Part shown: positions 35,637 through 43,649 of the stretch, in pieces | Numbering within the stretch: position 1 is the first letter of the stretch | How the letters are laid out: each line of letters begins with the position of its first letter | Assembly (NCBI GenBank): GCA_902765395.1 | Contig: CACWZP010000018.1 | Location: 1 to 62,356 of the forward strand | Direction: 5' to 3' | Source of the DNA: an uncultured Eubacteriales bacterium | GTDB taxonomy: Bacteria; Bacillota; Clostridia; Christensenellales; Aristaeellaceae | DNA: 62,356 nucleotides | The notes under the pieces: generated by a model | Told to the model about the DNA's origin: nothing | The model's input: only the letters and a program-made list of their open reading frames with translations | Database searches by the model: none | Translations under genes and position numbers: made by a program

Positions 35637-37652
35637 ATGAATCAGGCGGAAGAGAGCAATCGGCTCGAAAAGACCGATCGTAAAAAGAGAATGAGGATAT
35701 ACCGGCTCATCGGCGCGGGGCTGCTGGTGGCAATGGCCGTGGCGCTGGGGTTCTTCCTGCACACGCTGGAGCTGAGCGCCGGGAAGATCATGGGCTGCGC
35801 GGCCTGCGCGCTGCTGCTGGTGGAGGCACTGCTGCTGGTGGTGAACCTGCGGGTGTCCCGGGCGCTGCAGGCCGTGCTGGGCGTGATCTGCATCCTGCTG
35901 CTGGGCCTGGGCTTCATTCGCCAGTACTACGTGGTGGTGGACAGCCGCTTCGTGCCCCGGTACAAGATGCTGGCGCGCCTCACGGTGGATGACGAGTATC
36001 CCGAACACTTCACCGAGATGGAGAGCCTGCGGTATCTGGACATGCGCAAGTCCTCGATCATGGACTTTGAACCCATCCAGTCGCTGAAGGCCCTGGAGAT
36101 CCTGGACATCCGCGGCAATTACGCCTTCGACCAGTACGACCACGACACCCTGGCCGCCGCGCTGCCGAACTGCGACATCCGCTGGAGCGTGCCGGTGAAG
36201 CACATCCACTTCGACAGCACCGCCGAGGAGGTGGACCTGCGGGAGGTGCTCCTGACCACGGAGGAGCTGCGCGCGCTGTTTGCCACCTATCCCGAAAAGC
36301 GCTTTGCCTATCGGGTGCCGCTGCTGGGCGAGCGCTTCGCCCCGGACGTGGAGGAACTGGATCTGACCGATCACGACGTGGACGCCGAGGCCATCGCGGA
36401 CGCGCTGATTATGCTGCCCCAGGTGACGCGGGTGGACCTGCGGGGCCAGCTGGCGACCGCCAAGGATGTTTCCTACCTCTGCGACAATTTCCCGGACGTG
36501 GATTTCAGCTTCTCCTGCGACGTGCCCCAGGGCGCCATGACCACCGACGACACCTGGATCAAGGTGAACGGCACCGCCGAGGACGTGATGGCCTACGTGG
36601 ACTTCATCGACTACATGCCGAAGCTGGAGTACATGGACGCGGCAAACGTGGAGCTGAGCGACGAGCAGGCGGACGCCGTGCGCGCCCATGCCAACGGCGA
36701 CAAGGTGCGCTATGGCCTGCGGGTGTTCGACCAGTTCGTGACCAGCGACATCAAGGAGCTGTACCTGGACAACATCCAGGTGGGCACCGTGGAGGCGGTG
36801 GAGAAGTGCATCGAGCGCCTGCCGAAGCTGCAGAAGATCTCGCTGCTGGACACCGGCCTGGCCCAGAATGATTACGGCTACCTGTTCGACGAATATCCCG
36901 AGATCAAGTTCGTGTTCTGGGTCGAGTTCGCCACCTACAAGGTGCGCACCGACGCCACGGCGTTCAGCACGCTGCTGTGGGACGGCAACCACTACCACTA
37001 CAACGAAAACACCTTCGCGCCGCTGCGCTACTGCACGGACCTGCTGATGCTGGACCTGGGCCACAACAAGATCACCACCATGGAGCCCTTCCGCGAGTTG
37101 ACCAAGCTGCGGGTGCTGATCCTGGCGGACAACCTGCTCACCGACATCGAGCCCATCTCCGAGATGAAGGATCTGGAGTATGTGGAGCTGTTCCTGAACG
37201 ACATCACGGACCTGACCCCGCTGGAGGGGCTGACCAAGCTGGTGGACTTCAACATCTTCCACAACCCCATCTACGGCGCGTACACGCCGCTGAAGTCCAT
37301 CAAGTCGCTGCGGCGCATTTGGATCGGCGGCTGCCGCCTGGACGAGAACATGCTCAAGGACCTGCAGCGCGCCCTGCCCAAGGCGAAGATCAACGTGAAG
37401 GGCCGCGGCTCCACCGGCATGGGCTGGCGCGACCATCCCCACTACCTCACGCTGAAGCAGATGTACACCGAGGGCAGGTACATCCCCTTCGACGACATCC
37501 CCGAGGACGACACCGCCGCGGCCAGAGCGCCGGAGGCGGAGACCTCGGAGGTAGCCGTTGAGGATGAACCCGGCGTGGAGACCGCGCCGGAGGAAACCCC
37601 GGAGGACGAGCCGGGCGAGGAGACCGCCCCGGAAGAGACCCCGGAAGGCTGA
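35637..37652 (+). CDS. Leucine-rich-repeat membrane protein
   Basis: A 671-residue protein with three membrane segments near the N-terminus (about 21-41, 50-70, 77-97) and an extracytoplasmic LRR region. Irregular repeats lie at about 130-180 and a clearer run at about 460-560 (LLMLDLGHNKIT, LRVLILADNLLTD, LEYVELFLNDITD). The last 35 residues are an acidic, imperfect 14-residue duplication (EDEPGVETAPEETP and EDEPGEETAPEETP). LRR proteins of this type usually bind other proteins, but the partner is unknown. It has its own promoter, and GGGAG precedes the ATG. Confidence 0.85.
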   Translation: MNQAEESNRLEKTDRKKRMRIYRLIGAGLLVAMAVALGFFLHTLELSAGKIMGCAACALLLVEALLLVVNLRVSRALQAVLGVICILLLGLGFIRQYYVVVDSRFVPRYKMLARLTVDDEYPEHFTEMESLRYLDMRKSSIMDFEPIQSLKALEILDIRGNYAFDQYDHDTLAAALPNCDIRWSVPVKHIHFDSTAEEVDLREVLLTTEELRALFATYPEKRFAYRVPLLGERFAPDVEELDLTDHDVDAEAIADALIMLPQVTRVDLRGQLATAKDVSYLCDNFPDVDFSFSCDVPQGAMTTDDTWIKVNGTAEDVMAYVDFIDYMPKLEYMDAANVELSDEQADAVRAHANGDKVRYGLRVFDQFVTSDIKELYLDNIQVGTVEAVEKCIERLPKLQKISLLDTGLAQNDYGYLFDEYPEIKFVFWVEFATYKVRTDATAFSTLLWDGNHYHYNENTFAPLRYCTDLLMLDLGHNKITTMEPFRELTKLRVLILADNLLTDIEPISEMKDLEYVELFLNDITDLTPLEGLTKLVDFNIFHNPIYGAYTPLKSIKSLRRIWIGGCRLDENMLKDLQRALPKAKINVKGRGSTGMGWRDHPHYLTLKQMYTEGRYIPFDDIPEDDTAAARAPEAETSEVAVEDEPGVETAPEETPEDEPGEETAPEETPEG

Positions 37653-37672
37653 CAGGCATATCGATTTGGCAG

Positions 37673-37705
37673 GGGGCTGTCTCAAAATGAGACAGCCCCT
37701 TCGTC
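37673..37705 (+). terminator. Hairpin after the LRR gene
   Basis: GGGGCTGTCTCA-AAA-TGAGACAGCCCC is a perfect 12-bp stem; the following T tract is weak (TTCGTCT). Confidence 0.7.
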
Positions 37706-37765
37706 TGCCGCGCGGCCGCCCATAAGCCCCTGTCGGCCCCGATATTCGCGGAATATGAAAAATGG

Positions 37766-37794
37766 TTGCATAATCCCCGGGTTTTGTGTATAAT
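37766..37794 (+). promoter_or_regulatory. darA promoter (-35 TTGCAT, -10 TATAAT, 17-bp spacer)
   Basis: TTGCAT (37766-37771) and TATAAT (37789-37794) are 17 bp apart, 35 bases before the start codon. It is another member of the TTGCAT group and is likely to drive darA-holB-ricT. Confidence 0.85.
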
Positions 37795-37829
37795 ATAAGC
37801 GGATAATAAGAAGTGAAGGGGGCCTTCAC

Positions 37830-38159
37830 ATGAAGCTGATCATTTCAATCGTGCAGGACGAGGACGCTTCCAGGCTCATCAACCACCTGATGACCGAGGG
37901 CTATCGCGTGACGAAGCTGGCCACCACCGGCGGCTTCCTCCGCGCCGGCAACACCACGCTGCTGGTGGGCGTTGAGGACGACAAGCTGGAGAACGCCATG
38001 TCCGTGATCGAGAAGGTGTGCAAGAGCCGCAAGCAGATCGCCACCACGCCCTCGCCGATCTCCGGCACCACGGGGGTGTACGTGCCCTATCCGGTGGAGG
38101 TCACCGTGGGCGGCGCCACCATATTCGTGCTGGACGTGGAGCAGTTCAGGAAGATTTAG
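37830..38159 (+). CDS. darA: DarA/PstA, cyclic-di-AMP receptor (YaaQ family)
   Basis: A PII-like trimeric protein that binds cyclic di-AMP; its downstream target is not settled. The 109-residue length equals that of B. subtilis DarA. The GGFLRAGNTTLLVG segment and the C-terminal GATIFVLDVEQF are family motifs. It is the first gene of a darA-holB-ricT unit, which matches the gene neighbourhood in Bacillus and Clostridia. Confidence 0.93.
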   Translation: MKLIISIVQDEDASRLINHLMTEGYRVTKLATTGGFLRAGNTTLLVGVEDDKLENAMSVIEKVCKSRKQIATTPSPISGTTGVYVPYPVEVTVGGATIFVLDVEQFRKI

Positions 38160-38168
38160 AGGCAGGCA

Positions 38169-39128
38169 TTGAAGATATCCGAATTCGCGGGTTACGGCGA
38201 CAAGATGGAACAGCTGATGCGTTCGGTTCAAGCCGGGCGCATTGTTCATGCCCTGCTGCTGGTGGGGCCCCACGGCTCCGGCAAGCGCACCATGGCGCGG
38301 CTGTTCGCCCAGGCCACGGTGTGCACCGGGCGGGACAAGCCCTGCGGCGTGTGCCCGGCCTGCAAGCGGTTCCTGAACGGCACCCACCCGGATATCCACG
38401 TGATCTCGCCGGATAAGAAGTCCATCGGCGTGGACGAGGTGCGCGAGCTGATCGACGCGCTGTCGCTGCGGCCCTACGAGGGCGTGCGGCACATCGCCAT
38501 CATTGAGCAGGCCGAAAAACTGACGCCCCAGGCCCAGAACGCCCTGCTCAAGACGCTGGAGAGCCCCTCCGGCGAGGTGATGTTCTTCCTGATCACCGAC
38601 GCCCCCGGCGCGCTGCTGGGCACCATCGTGTCCCGCTGCCAGACGGTGCGCTTCACGGATTTGAGCGTGGAGGACTGCGCGCAGGTGCTTGAGCGGCGGG
38701 GGATCGACCCCCTTCGCGCGGCGGAGCTTTCGGGCATGGCCCAGGGCTCGGTGGGCCGGGCGCTGGAGATCCAGGCGGATGGGGGCTACCGGGAACTGCG
38801 GGAGAGCGTGCTTTCGTCGCTGGCCGCCCTGAAGGACCGCGCCAGCGTGGCCGGGGCCGCCACGCCGCTGGAGGCGGGCAAGGGCCAGGAGGGCGCGATG
38901 CTGGACATCATGGAGTTGTGGGCCCGGGATTTGATGGCCCTTCAAAGCGGCGCGGCGCCCTACCAGTCGGGCGAGGCCCAGCGGCTTTCGCGCCTTAAGA
39001 TTGACGGAGGGGCGCTGCTCAAGGGCGTGGTGCTGGCGCGCAAGCAGCTGGCCAGCAATGTGTCCTGGCCCAACGCGCTTGAAAATATGTACTTTCATCT
39101 GATAGAGACAGGTCTCAACGGGAGGTAA
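38169..39128 (+). CDS. holB: DNA polymerase III subunit delta'
   Basis: A clamp-loader subunit that helps load the beta clamp during replication. The 319-residue protein has an AAA+ N-terminal region with GPHGSGKRT, a zinc-binding set of cysteines (CGVCPAC and an earlier Cys), and the IIEQAEKLTPQAQNALLKTLE segment typical of delta'. The start is a TTG at 38169 after GAGGCAGG; no better codon lies upstream of the conserved region. It lies 9 bases after darA and 7 bases before ricT. Confidence 0.93.
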   Translation: MKISEFAGYGDKMEQLMRSVQAGRIVHALLLVGPHGSGKRTMARLFAQATVCTGRDKPCGVCPACKRFLNGTHPDIHVISPDKKSIGVDEVRELIDALSLRPYEGVRHIAIIEQAEKLTPQAQNALLKTLESPSGEVMFFLITDAPGALLGTIVSRCQTVRFTDLSVEDCAQVLERRGIDPLRAAELSGMAQGSVGRALEIQADGGYRELRESVLSSLAALKDRASVAGAATPLEAGKGQEGAMLDIMELWARDLMALQSGAAPYQSGEAQRLSRLKIDGGALLKGVVLARKQLASNVSWPNALENMYFHLIETGLNGR

Positions 39129-39135
39129 CCCAACT

Positions 39136-40263
39136 ATGGCAACGGTCATCGGCGTCCGCTTCAAGAAGGCGGGCAAGGTATACTATTTCGACCCGGACGG
39201 CATCTGGCCGCATCCGGGCGACAACGTGATTGTCGAAACCGCGCGGGGCGTGGAGTTCGGCGAGGTGGTCACCGGCGCGCGCACGGTCAGCGACCAGCAG
39301 ATCGTCACGCCGCTGAAGAAGGTGATCCGCGTGGCCAACGAGGAGGACACGCGCCGCGCCGAGGCGAACGAGAAGCGGGAGAAGGAGGCCTTCGAGGTCT
39401 GCCAGGATCGCATCTCCAAGCACAAGCTGGACATGAAGCTGGTCAGCGTGGAGTACACCTTTGACAACAACAAGATCATATTCTACTTCACCGCCAACGG
39501 CCGAGTGGATTTCCGCGACCTGGTGAAGGACCTGGCCTCGGTGTTCAAGATCCGCATCGAGCTGCGCCAGATCGGCGTGCGCGACGAGGCCAAGATGTTG
39601 GGCGGACTGGGCTCCTGCGGCCGGCCCATTTGCTGCGGCGCGTTCCTGGGGGATTTCCAGCCCGTGTCCATCAAGATGGCCAAGGAGCAGAACCTGTCCC
39701 TGAACCCCACCAAGATCTCCGGCCAGTGCGGGCGGCTGATGTGCTGCCTGAAGTACGAACAGGACAACTACGAGGCCGTGCTCAAGCGGGTGCCCCGGGT
39801 GGGCAAGGACGTGGTCACCCCCGACGGCGTGGGCGTGATCGCGGAGATCAACTGCATCAAGGAGACCGTGAAGGTGCGCGTGCGGGTGGACGACGACAGC
39901 TTTGACGTGCGGGAGTATGCCATCGACGACGTGCGCCGTCCCGGCCCGGAGGACGCCGCCGCGCTGAAGGACATGCCCCGGCCCGAGCGCAAGCCCAGGC
40001 GGCCGCGGCCCGTGGCCGAGCCCAAGCCCGAGGAGAGCGCCGAGGGCGAAGAGGAGCCGAAGAAGAAGCGCTATCCCCACCAGAAGGCGCCCAAGAACCT
40101 GTCCACCGACCAGTTCCTGGAGAAGCTGAAGGAGAACGGCGGGGCCACGCCCGTGCCCGCCAGGGAGCATCGCCGCCGCCGTCGCGGGGGCAAGGGCCCG
40201 GATGCGGCCCAGGGCGAAGCGTCCAACGACCAGCCCCAGTCCGGGGCTCCGGCCGAGGAATGA
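39136..40263 (+). CDS. ricT: RicT/YaaT, PSP1-domain regulatory protein
   Basis: RicT, with RicA and RicF, forms an iron-sulphur complex that in B. subtilis affects RNA maturation by RNase Y, sporulation, competence and biofilm formation. The 375-residue protein has the PSP1 domain (about 60-150) and the conserved cysteines in GSCGRPICCG and QCGRLMCCLKYE. The C-terminal 100 residues are charged and basic (EHRRRRRGGKG), longer than in B. subtilis. The cluster order agrees with the family. Confidence 0.93.
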   Translation: MATVIGVRFKKAGKVYYFDPDGIWPHPGDNVIVETARGVEFGEVVTGARTVSDQQIVTPLKKVIRVANEEDTRRAEANEKREKEAFEVCQDRISKHKLDMKLVSVEYTFDNNKIIFYFTANGRVDFRDLVKDLASVFKIRIELRQIGVRDEAKMLGGLGSCGRPICCGAFLGDFQPVSIKMAKEQNLSLNPTKISGQCGRLMCCLKYEQDNYEAVLKRVPRVGKDVVTPDGVGVIAEINCIKETVKVRVRVDDDSFDVREYAIDDVRRPGPEDAAALKDMPRPERKPRRPRPVAEPKPEESAEGEEEPKKKRYPHQKAPKNLSTDQFLEKLKENGGATPVPAREHRRRRRGGKGPDAAQGEASNDQPQSGAPAEE

Positions 40264-40317
40264 ACGCAACCGTCGCTAAAAAGTTAAAATTTGTGGCGGA
40301 AAATATGCCGAAAAGGC

Positions 40318-40346
40318 TGTACAAAATTGCTCCAGTGTGTTATAAT
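40318..40346 (+). promoter_or_regulatory. Promoter of the zinc-ribbon gene
   Basis: TGTACA (40318-40323) and an extended -10, TGT-TATAAT (TATAAT at 40341-40346), are 17 bp apart. The transcript would carry a leader of about 120 bases. Confidence 0.78.
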
Positions 40347-40352
40347 ATTCCC

Positions 40353-40469
40353 AGCCCCGATTAGAAGGCTTTTGAACCGTATCCCTCCGGTGGAACCCTA
40401 CCGATGGCAGGAATCGGCAACAGAGACTATACATCGCATGGGCACACACAATTAGGAGGGTTATATTCC
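40353..40469 (+). promoter_or_regulatory. Structured 5' leader with anti-Shine-Dalgarno
   Basis: CCCTCC at 40383-40388 is the exact complement of the ribosome site GGAGGG at 40455-40460. CCGATT (40357-40362) can pair with AATCGG (40412-40417), but the same ATCGG can instead pair with CCGAT at 40401-40405. Mutually exclusive pairings plus an anti-Shine-Dalgarno are typical of translational switches. No known riboswitch is recognised. Confidence 0.45.
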
Positions 40470-40766
40470 ATGTTCGAAGACAAGACTTTGGTATGCCGTG
40501 AGTGCGGCAACGAATTCGTGTTCACCGCGTCCGAGCAGCAGTTCTATGCGGACAAGGGCTTCCAGAACGAGCCCGGCCGCTGCAAGGCATGCCGCGACAA
40601 GCGCAAGGCCGCCAACGGTGGCTTCAACCGTGCCGATCGCCCGATGTATGAAGTGGTTTGCGCCGAGTGCGGCAAGACCACCCAGGTGCCCTTCCAGCCC
40701 CGCGGGGATCGTCCGGTGTACTGCCGCGAGTGCTTCGACCGTCAGCGCTCCGAGAACCGCTGGTAA
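40470..40766 (+). CDS. Small zinc-ribbon protein
   Basis: A 98-residue soluble protein with two treble-clef-like halves: CRECG and CKAC in the first, CAECG and CREC in the second, eight cysteines in four CxxC pairs. This fits a conserved family of double zinc-ribbon proteins of unknown function common in Clostridia. The start is the ATG at 40470, 9 bases after GGAGGG; 22 upstream codons in frame are part of the leader. It is monocistronic with its own promoter and terminator, so it is probably regulated on its own. Confidence 0.85.
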   Translation: MFEDKTLVCRECGNEFVFTASEQQFYADKGFQNEPGRCKACRDKRKAANGGFNRADRPMYEVVCAECGKTTQVPFQPRGDRPVYCRECFDRQRSENRW

Positions 40767-40777
40767 GCGAATAGATG

Positions 40778-40808
40778 AAAGCCCCCTTCCGAGAGGAAGG
40801 GGGCTTTT
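40778..40808 (+). terminator. Terminator of the zinc-ribbon gene
   Basis: AAAGCCCCCTTCC-GAGA-GGAAGGGGGCTTTT is a perfect stem of 13 bp with a tetraloop and a T tail. Confidence 0.92.
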
Positions 40809-40860
40809 GAGTATGATGCGCGGAGCGCCTGGGGCGCAAGGGGCCGAGGACCGCCGGAAA

Positions 40861-40893
40861 ACGCCGAACGCCTCCCCAACGGGGAAGGCGTTC
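40861..40893 (-). terminator. Terminator of degV, derived from a dispersed repeat
   Basis: Read on the minus strand, GAACGCCTTCCCC-GTT-GGGGAGGCGTTC is followed by GGCGTTTT. The CCTTCCCC/GGGGAGG core matches the double-hairpin repeat family at 109, 17611, 18231 and 62254. It appears to be a half-element acting as a terminator. Confidence 0.7.
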
Positions 40894-40904
40894 ACAATGT
40901 CCGC

Positions 40905-41756
40905 TCAAATCTTCTTCATCAGTCCCAGCGCGAGTACGCCCGGGCCCACGTGGCAGGCGATGCTGATGGGCAGGGGATCGCCGGTCACCTCAAACTGGGG
41001 GAACTTCGCTTGCACCTGGGCGTTCCACACCCGGCCCACGTCGGCGTCGCCGGTGTAGGCGGTGCGCAGGAGCATCTCCTGGTCCGCAAAGCGCTCCTCC
41101 AGGTCCTTGCGGATGGCCTCCACCATGGTGTTCTGCGCCGCGTGCAGGCCGCGCACCTTCTTGTAGGTGTCCAGCTTGCCGCCCTGGATCTGCAGCACCG
41201 GCTTGATGTTCAGCACGGTGGCGATGGTGGCCACGGAGGGCGTGATCCTGCCGCCCTTTTTGAGGTACTTCAGGTCGTCCACAGTCAGGTAGATGCTGGC
41301 CTCCATGGACGTGTCCATCAGGTTCTTGATGATCTCTTCTGCGCCAAGGCCGGCGTCCCGCCACTTCAGCGCGTCGTAGACCGACTGCTTTTGGCTGATG
41401 GAGATGCGGTGGTTGTCCACCACGAACACCCTGCCCGGGTAGTCCTCGGCGAACAGCCGCGCGCTCTGGCAGCTGGAGGACAGGGCGCTGGACATGGGGA
41501 TATAGATCAGCTGGTCGCAGGTCTTGAGCGCCTCGTCCCAGCACTTCGTCACGTCCTCGGGCGAGGGCTGGCTGGTGGCCACGGACGCGCCGCCGGCCAG
41601 GCGCTCGAAGAACTCGTCATAGCTCATGTTCACGTTTTCCACGTAGTTCCGGTCGTTCACGGTGAACGGCATGGGCATCAGCGTGACGCCGCATTCCGCC
41701 GCCTCCCGGGCCGTCATGCCCGAATTGGTGTCGGTGATAATGCCGATTTTGCTCAT
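40905..41756 (-). CDS. DegV-family fatty-acid-binding protein
   Basis: DegV/FakB proteins hold a fatty acid for phosphorylation by FakA and feeding into phospholipid synthesis. The 283-residue protein begins SKIGIITDTNSGM and has the family motifs TSQPSPED, IPMSSALSSS and the C-terminal HVGPGVLALGLM. The start is the ATG at 41754-41756, since MSKIGIITD is where relatives begin. No fakA lies nearby. It has its own promoter and a terminator formed from a repeat. Confidence 0.93.
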   Translation of the reverse strand: MSKIGIITDTNSGMTAREAAECGVTLMPMPFTVNDRNYVENVNMSYDEFFERLAGGASVATSQPSPEDVTKCWDEALKTCDQLIYIPMSSALSSSCQSARLFAEDYPGRVFVVDNHRISISQKQSVYDALKWRDAGLGAEEIIKNLMDTSMEASIYLTVDDLKYLKKGGRITPSVATIATVLNIKPVLQIQGGKLDTYKKVRGLHAAQNTMVEAIRKDLEERFADQEMLLRTAYTGDADVGRVWNAQVQAKFPQFEVTGDPLPISIACHVGPGVLALGLMKKI

Positions 41757-41805
41757 ATTTCCAACCCCTTTGGGAAAATACTTAGCCTCATAAACTATCT
41801 TAATC

Positions 41806-41834
41806 ATTGTAGGCATACACATGTGGCATGTCAA
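41806..41834 (-). promoter_or_regulatory. degV promoter (TTGACA, 17 bp, TACAAT)
   Basis: Read on the minus strand, TTGACA (41829-41834) and TACAAT (41806-41811) are 17 bp apart, about 50 bases upstream of degV. It lies in the gap after the transglutaminase gene. Confidence 0.82.
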
Positions 41835-41868
41835 CGCACTTTATCAGAGTATTGTGTTAAGAAAACGA

Positions 41869-43077
41869 CTACAGCCGGAACCGGAACAGGTTGATGTCCA
41901 GGTCCTCCGACAGCTCGAAGCAGTGGCCGGAGCGCCCGTAGTGCCGCTTCAGCGCCGCGGCCACGCCCTGGGCCATGTCCCTGTCCGGCAGCAGCAGGTA
42001 GGCCTTGCCCGTCCCGTCCAGCTGCTTCACGGCCAGGGTAACGGCGTCCGCCTGATTGTCCGCGATATACTCGGGCCGGTTGAAGTAGTAGTTTTCGTCC
42101 AGCGCTTCGGCGATGGGCCCGTCCGGCAGGCAGTCCGCGTCCCAGGTGCGGGTGCCGCCAAAGGCGGCGTAGGTCACGTTGAAGAAGGTGTGCTCCAGCG
42201 TGGGCTCCTCCTCGATCAGGTCGTCCCAGACGCAGTCCACGATGTACCACTTTCCATCCAGCTTCACCAGGTTCCAGGCGTGGCCCTTGCTGCCGGATTC
42301 GTCCCGGGTGGTGGGCCCGCCGATCATCTCCACCTCCAGCCCGGCCAGCCGCCCCAGCAGCCGGAAGGCGTCGCAGTAGCCGGCGCAGCGGGCCTCGCCG
42401 TATTTGAAGAGGCCCAGGGCGTCGCCGCTGTGGGGCGCGAGGATGTCCAGCGTATATTGGCAGTGGTTCACCACGTAGTCGTGCACCGCCAGCTCCCTGT
42501 CCCAGTCGCTCATGCCGGGGGTGATGATCTCCTCCACCGCGGCCTGCGCCGCCTCGGCCACCGCCAGCGCGTCCTCGTCCAGGCCGCTCGTGTCCCCGCC
42601 CTGCAGGGCGACCAGGGCGTTGATGCCGCTCTTGAACTCCACCTTCACGCCGGGCGGGTCGAAGCAGGCGCGATAGCGTTCAAAGTAGTTGCTGAACTTG
42701 TCGGTGATGTCGGCGATGTCGCCCTCGTCGATGGTCAGCGCGTCCAGCAGCACCGCGTCGTTGCCGGTCTCGATCATCCACCAGTACAGGTCGATCAGCT
42801 CACTCTTGGTGGCGACGCTGGCCATCGGCGCGCGCACGCCGCCGGAGAGCGGGCTCTCGGTGGGCTCGGGCGTGGGTTCGGGCGTGACGACGGGCGCGGG
42901 GGAGGAGGTCGGCTCCGGCACGGGCCGTGGGCCCTGCCTTGAAGGTAGCGCAACCAGCAGAATCAGCGCCAGCAGCGCCGCCAGGACGACGGCGGCCCAC
43001 TTCGCGTATCGCAGCCTGCGCATGCGGCGGCGGCGGTCTCGGTACAGATACGCGCTGCCGCGCTTCGGCTTGCCCAT
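41869..43077 (-). CDS. Membrane-anchored transglutaminase-like protein
   Basis: A 402-residue protein with an Arg-rich start, one membrane segment (about 27-44), a PTSSPAPVVTPEPTPEPTESP stalk region (about 51-76), and a transglutaminase-like cysteine-protease-fold domain. The catalytic triad is visible as Cys231 (GEARCAGYC), His266 (GHAWNLV) and Asp281 (WYIVDCVWDD). Such proteins act as proteases or crosslinkers outside the cell; the substrate is unknown. A TATACT (minus, 43112-43117) is a plausible -10. It shares the basic-TM-Pro/Thr-stalk layout with the sortase and the 34642 protein. Confidence 0.85.
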   Translation of the reverse strand: MGKPKRGSAYLYRDRRRRMRRLRYAKWAAVVLAALLALILLVALPSRQGPRPVPEPTSSPAPVVTPEPTPEPTESPLSGGVRAPMASVATKSELIDLYWWMIETGNDAVLLDALTIDEGDIADITDKFSNYFERYRACFDPPGVKVEFKSGINALVALQGGDTSGLDEDALAVAEAAQAAVEEIITPGMSDWDRELAVHDYVVNHCQYTLDILAPHSGDALGLFKYGEARCAGYCDAFRLLGRLAGLEVEMIGGPTTRDESGSKGHAWNLVKLDGKWYIVDCVWDDLIEEEPTLEHTFFNVTYAAFGGTRTWDADCLPDGPIAEALDENYYFNRPEYIADNQADAVTLAVKQLDGTGKAYLLLPDRDMAQGVAAALKRHYGRSGHCFELSEDLDINLFRFRL

Positions 43078-43198
43078 GTCGCCGCCCCCTTTGCATAAAT
43101 ATCTATCATATAGTATAACACGTCTCCTTTGTCCGCGTCAGCCTCCGCCGCCCTTGTCACAAAATAGCCCGATTTCCCGTAAAATAACGGATAAGCGG

Positions 43199-43227
43199 TT
43201 GTAATTTCTTTCCGGCTGTGCTAAAAT
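43199..43227 (+). promoter_or_regulatory. pheS promoter (TTGTAA, 17 bp, TAAAAT, extended -10)
   Basis: TTGTAA (43199-43204) and TAAAAT (43222-43227, preceded by TGC) are 17 bp apart. Transcription should start near 43234, at the head of the T-box leader. Confidence 0.8.
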
Positions 43228-43432
43228 AGCTGTAATTTAGCGCTGATGGAGAGAGTAACCCGCAGGCGCGTCGAAAGAGAGCGGCCCCAAGGCTGGAAGG
43301 GCGGCGGAGGCGGCGCGGGCGAAGTTCACTCCGGAGCTTTTCCGCTGAAAGGCGACGATTAGGCGGGAACGGGCCCATCCCCCGTTATCGGGATGAGAGA
43401 CCGGCAGACTTGCAGAGGCTGAAGGAATCGGA

Positions 43433-43520
43433 AGATCCTTCGATTGCGCTGACGCTCCGCCCAGGATGACAGGCATAACGGTGTCATTCTGAGCGCAGGC
43501 GAAGCCGAAGTCGAGAATCT
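43433..43520. repeat. Dispersed inverted repeat (AGATCCTTCG...) inside the T-box
   Basis: Two 38-base imperfect arms (43433-43470, 43483-43520) flank a 12-base spacer. The arm sequence, AGATCCTTCG to GGATGAC, matches the element at 48814-48890. It has no coding capacity and looks like a miniature inverted-repeat element. Confidence 0.8.
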
Positions 43521-43575
43521 GCGCTTTCGATCCTGTGCGAGCCGGTGAATTTGGGTGGTACAGCGGAGCAATGCG

Positions 43576-43601
43576 GCTTCGCCCCTTGGGGCGGAGCTTT
43601 T
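43576..43601 (+). terminator. T-box regulated terminator
   Basis: GCTTCGCCCC pairs with GGGGCGGAGC, followed by TTTT. It overlaps the region that alternatively pairs in the antiterminator with the T-box sequence just upstream. Confidence 0.8.
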
Positions 43602-43649
43602 CTGTTGCCCCGAAAACAGCAAAACACAGGTTTGAGGAGTGAATATCGG

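Larger units (their letters stand above)
43234..43602 (+). ncRNA. Phenylalanine T-box leader, interrupted by a repeat
   Basis: A T-box leader senses uncharged tRNA-Phe and prevents premature termination. Visible are the Stem I AGAGAGTA motif (about 43251-43258), a specifier region GAAG-TTC-ACTCCGGAG with Phe codon TTC at 43325-43327, the T-box TGGGTGGTACAGCGGAGC at about 43552-43569, and a terminator (43576-43601). The leader is about 370 bases long because an 88-base inverted-repeat element (43433-43520) lies between the upstream stems and the antiterminator. pheS follows 48 bases later. Confidence 0.88.
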
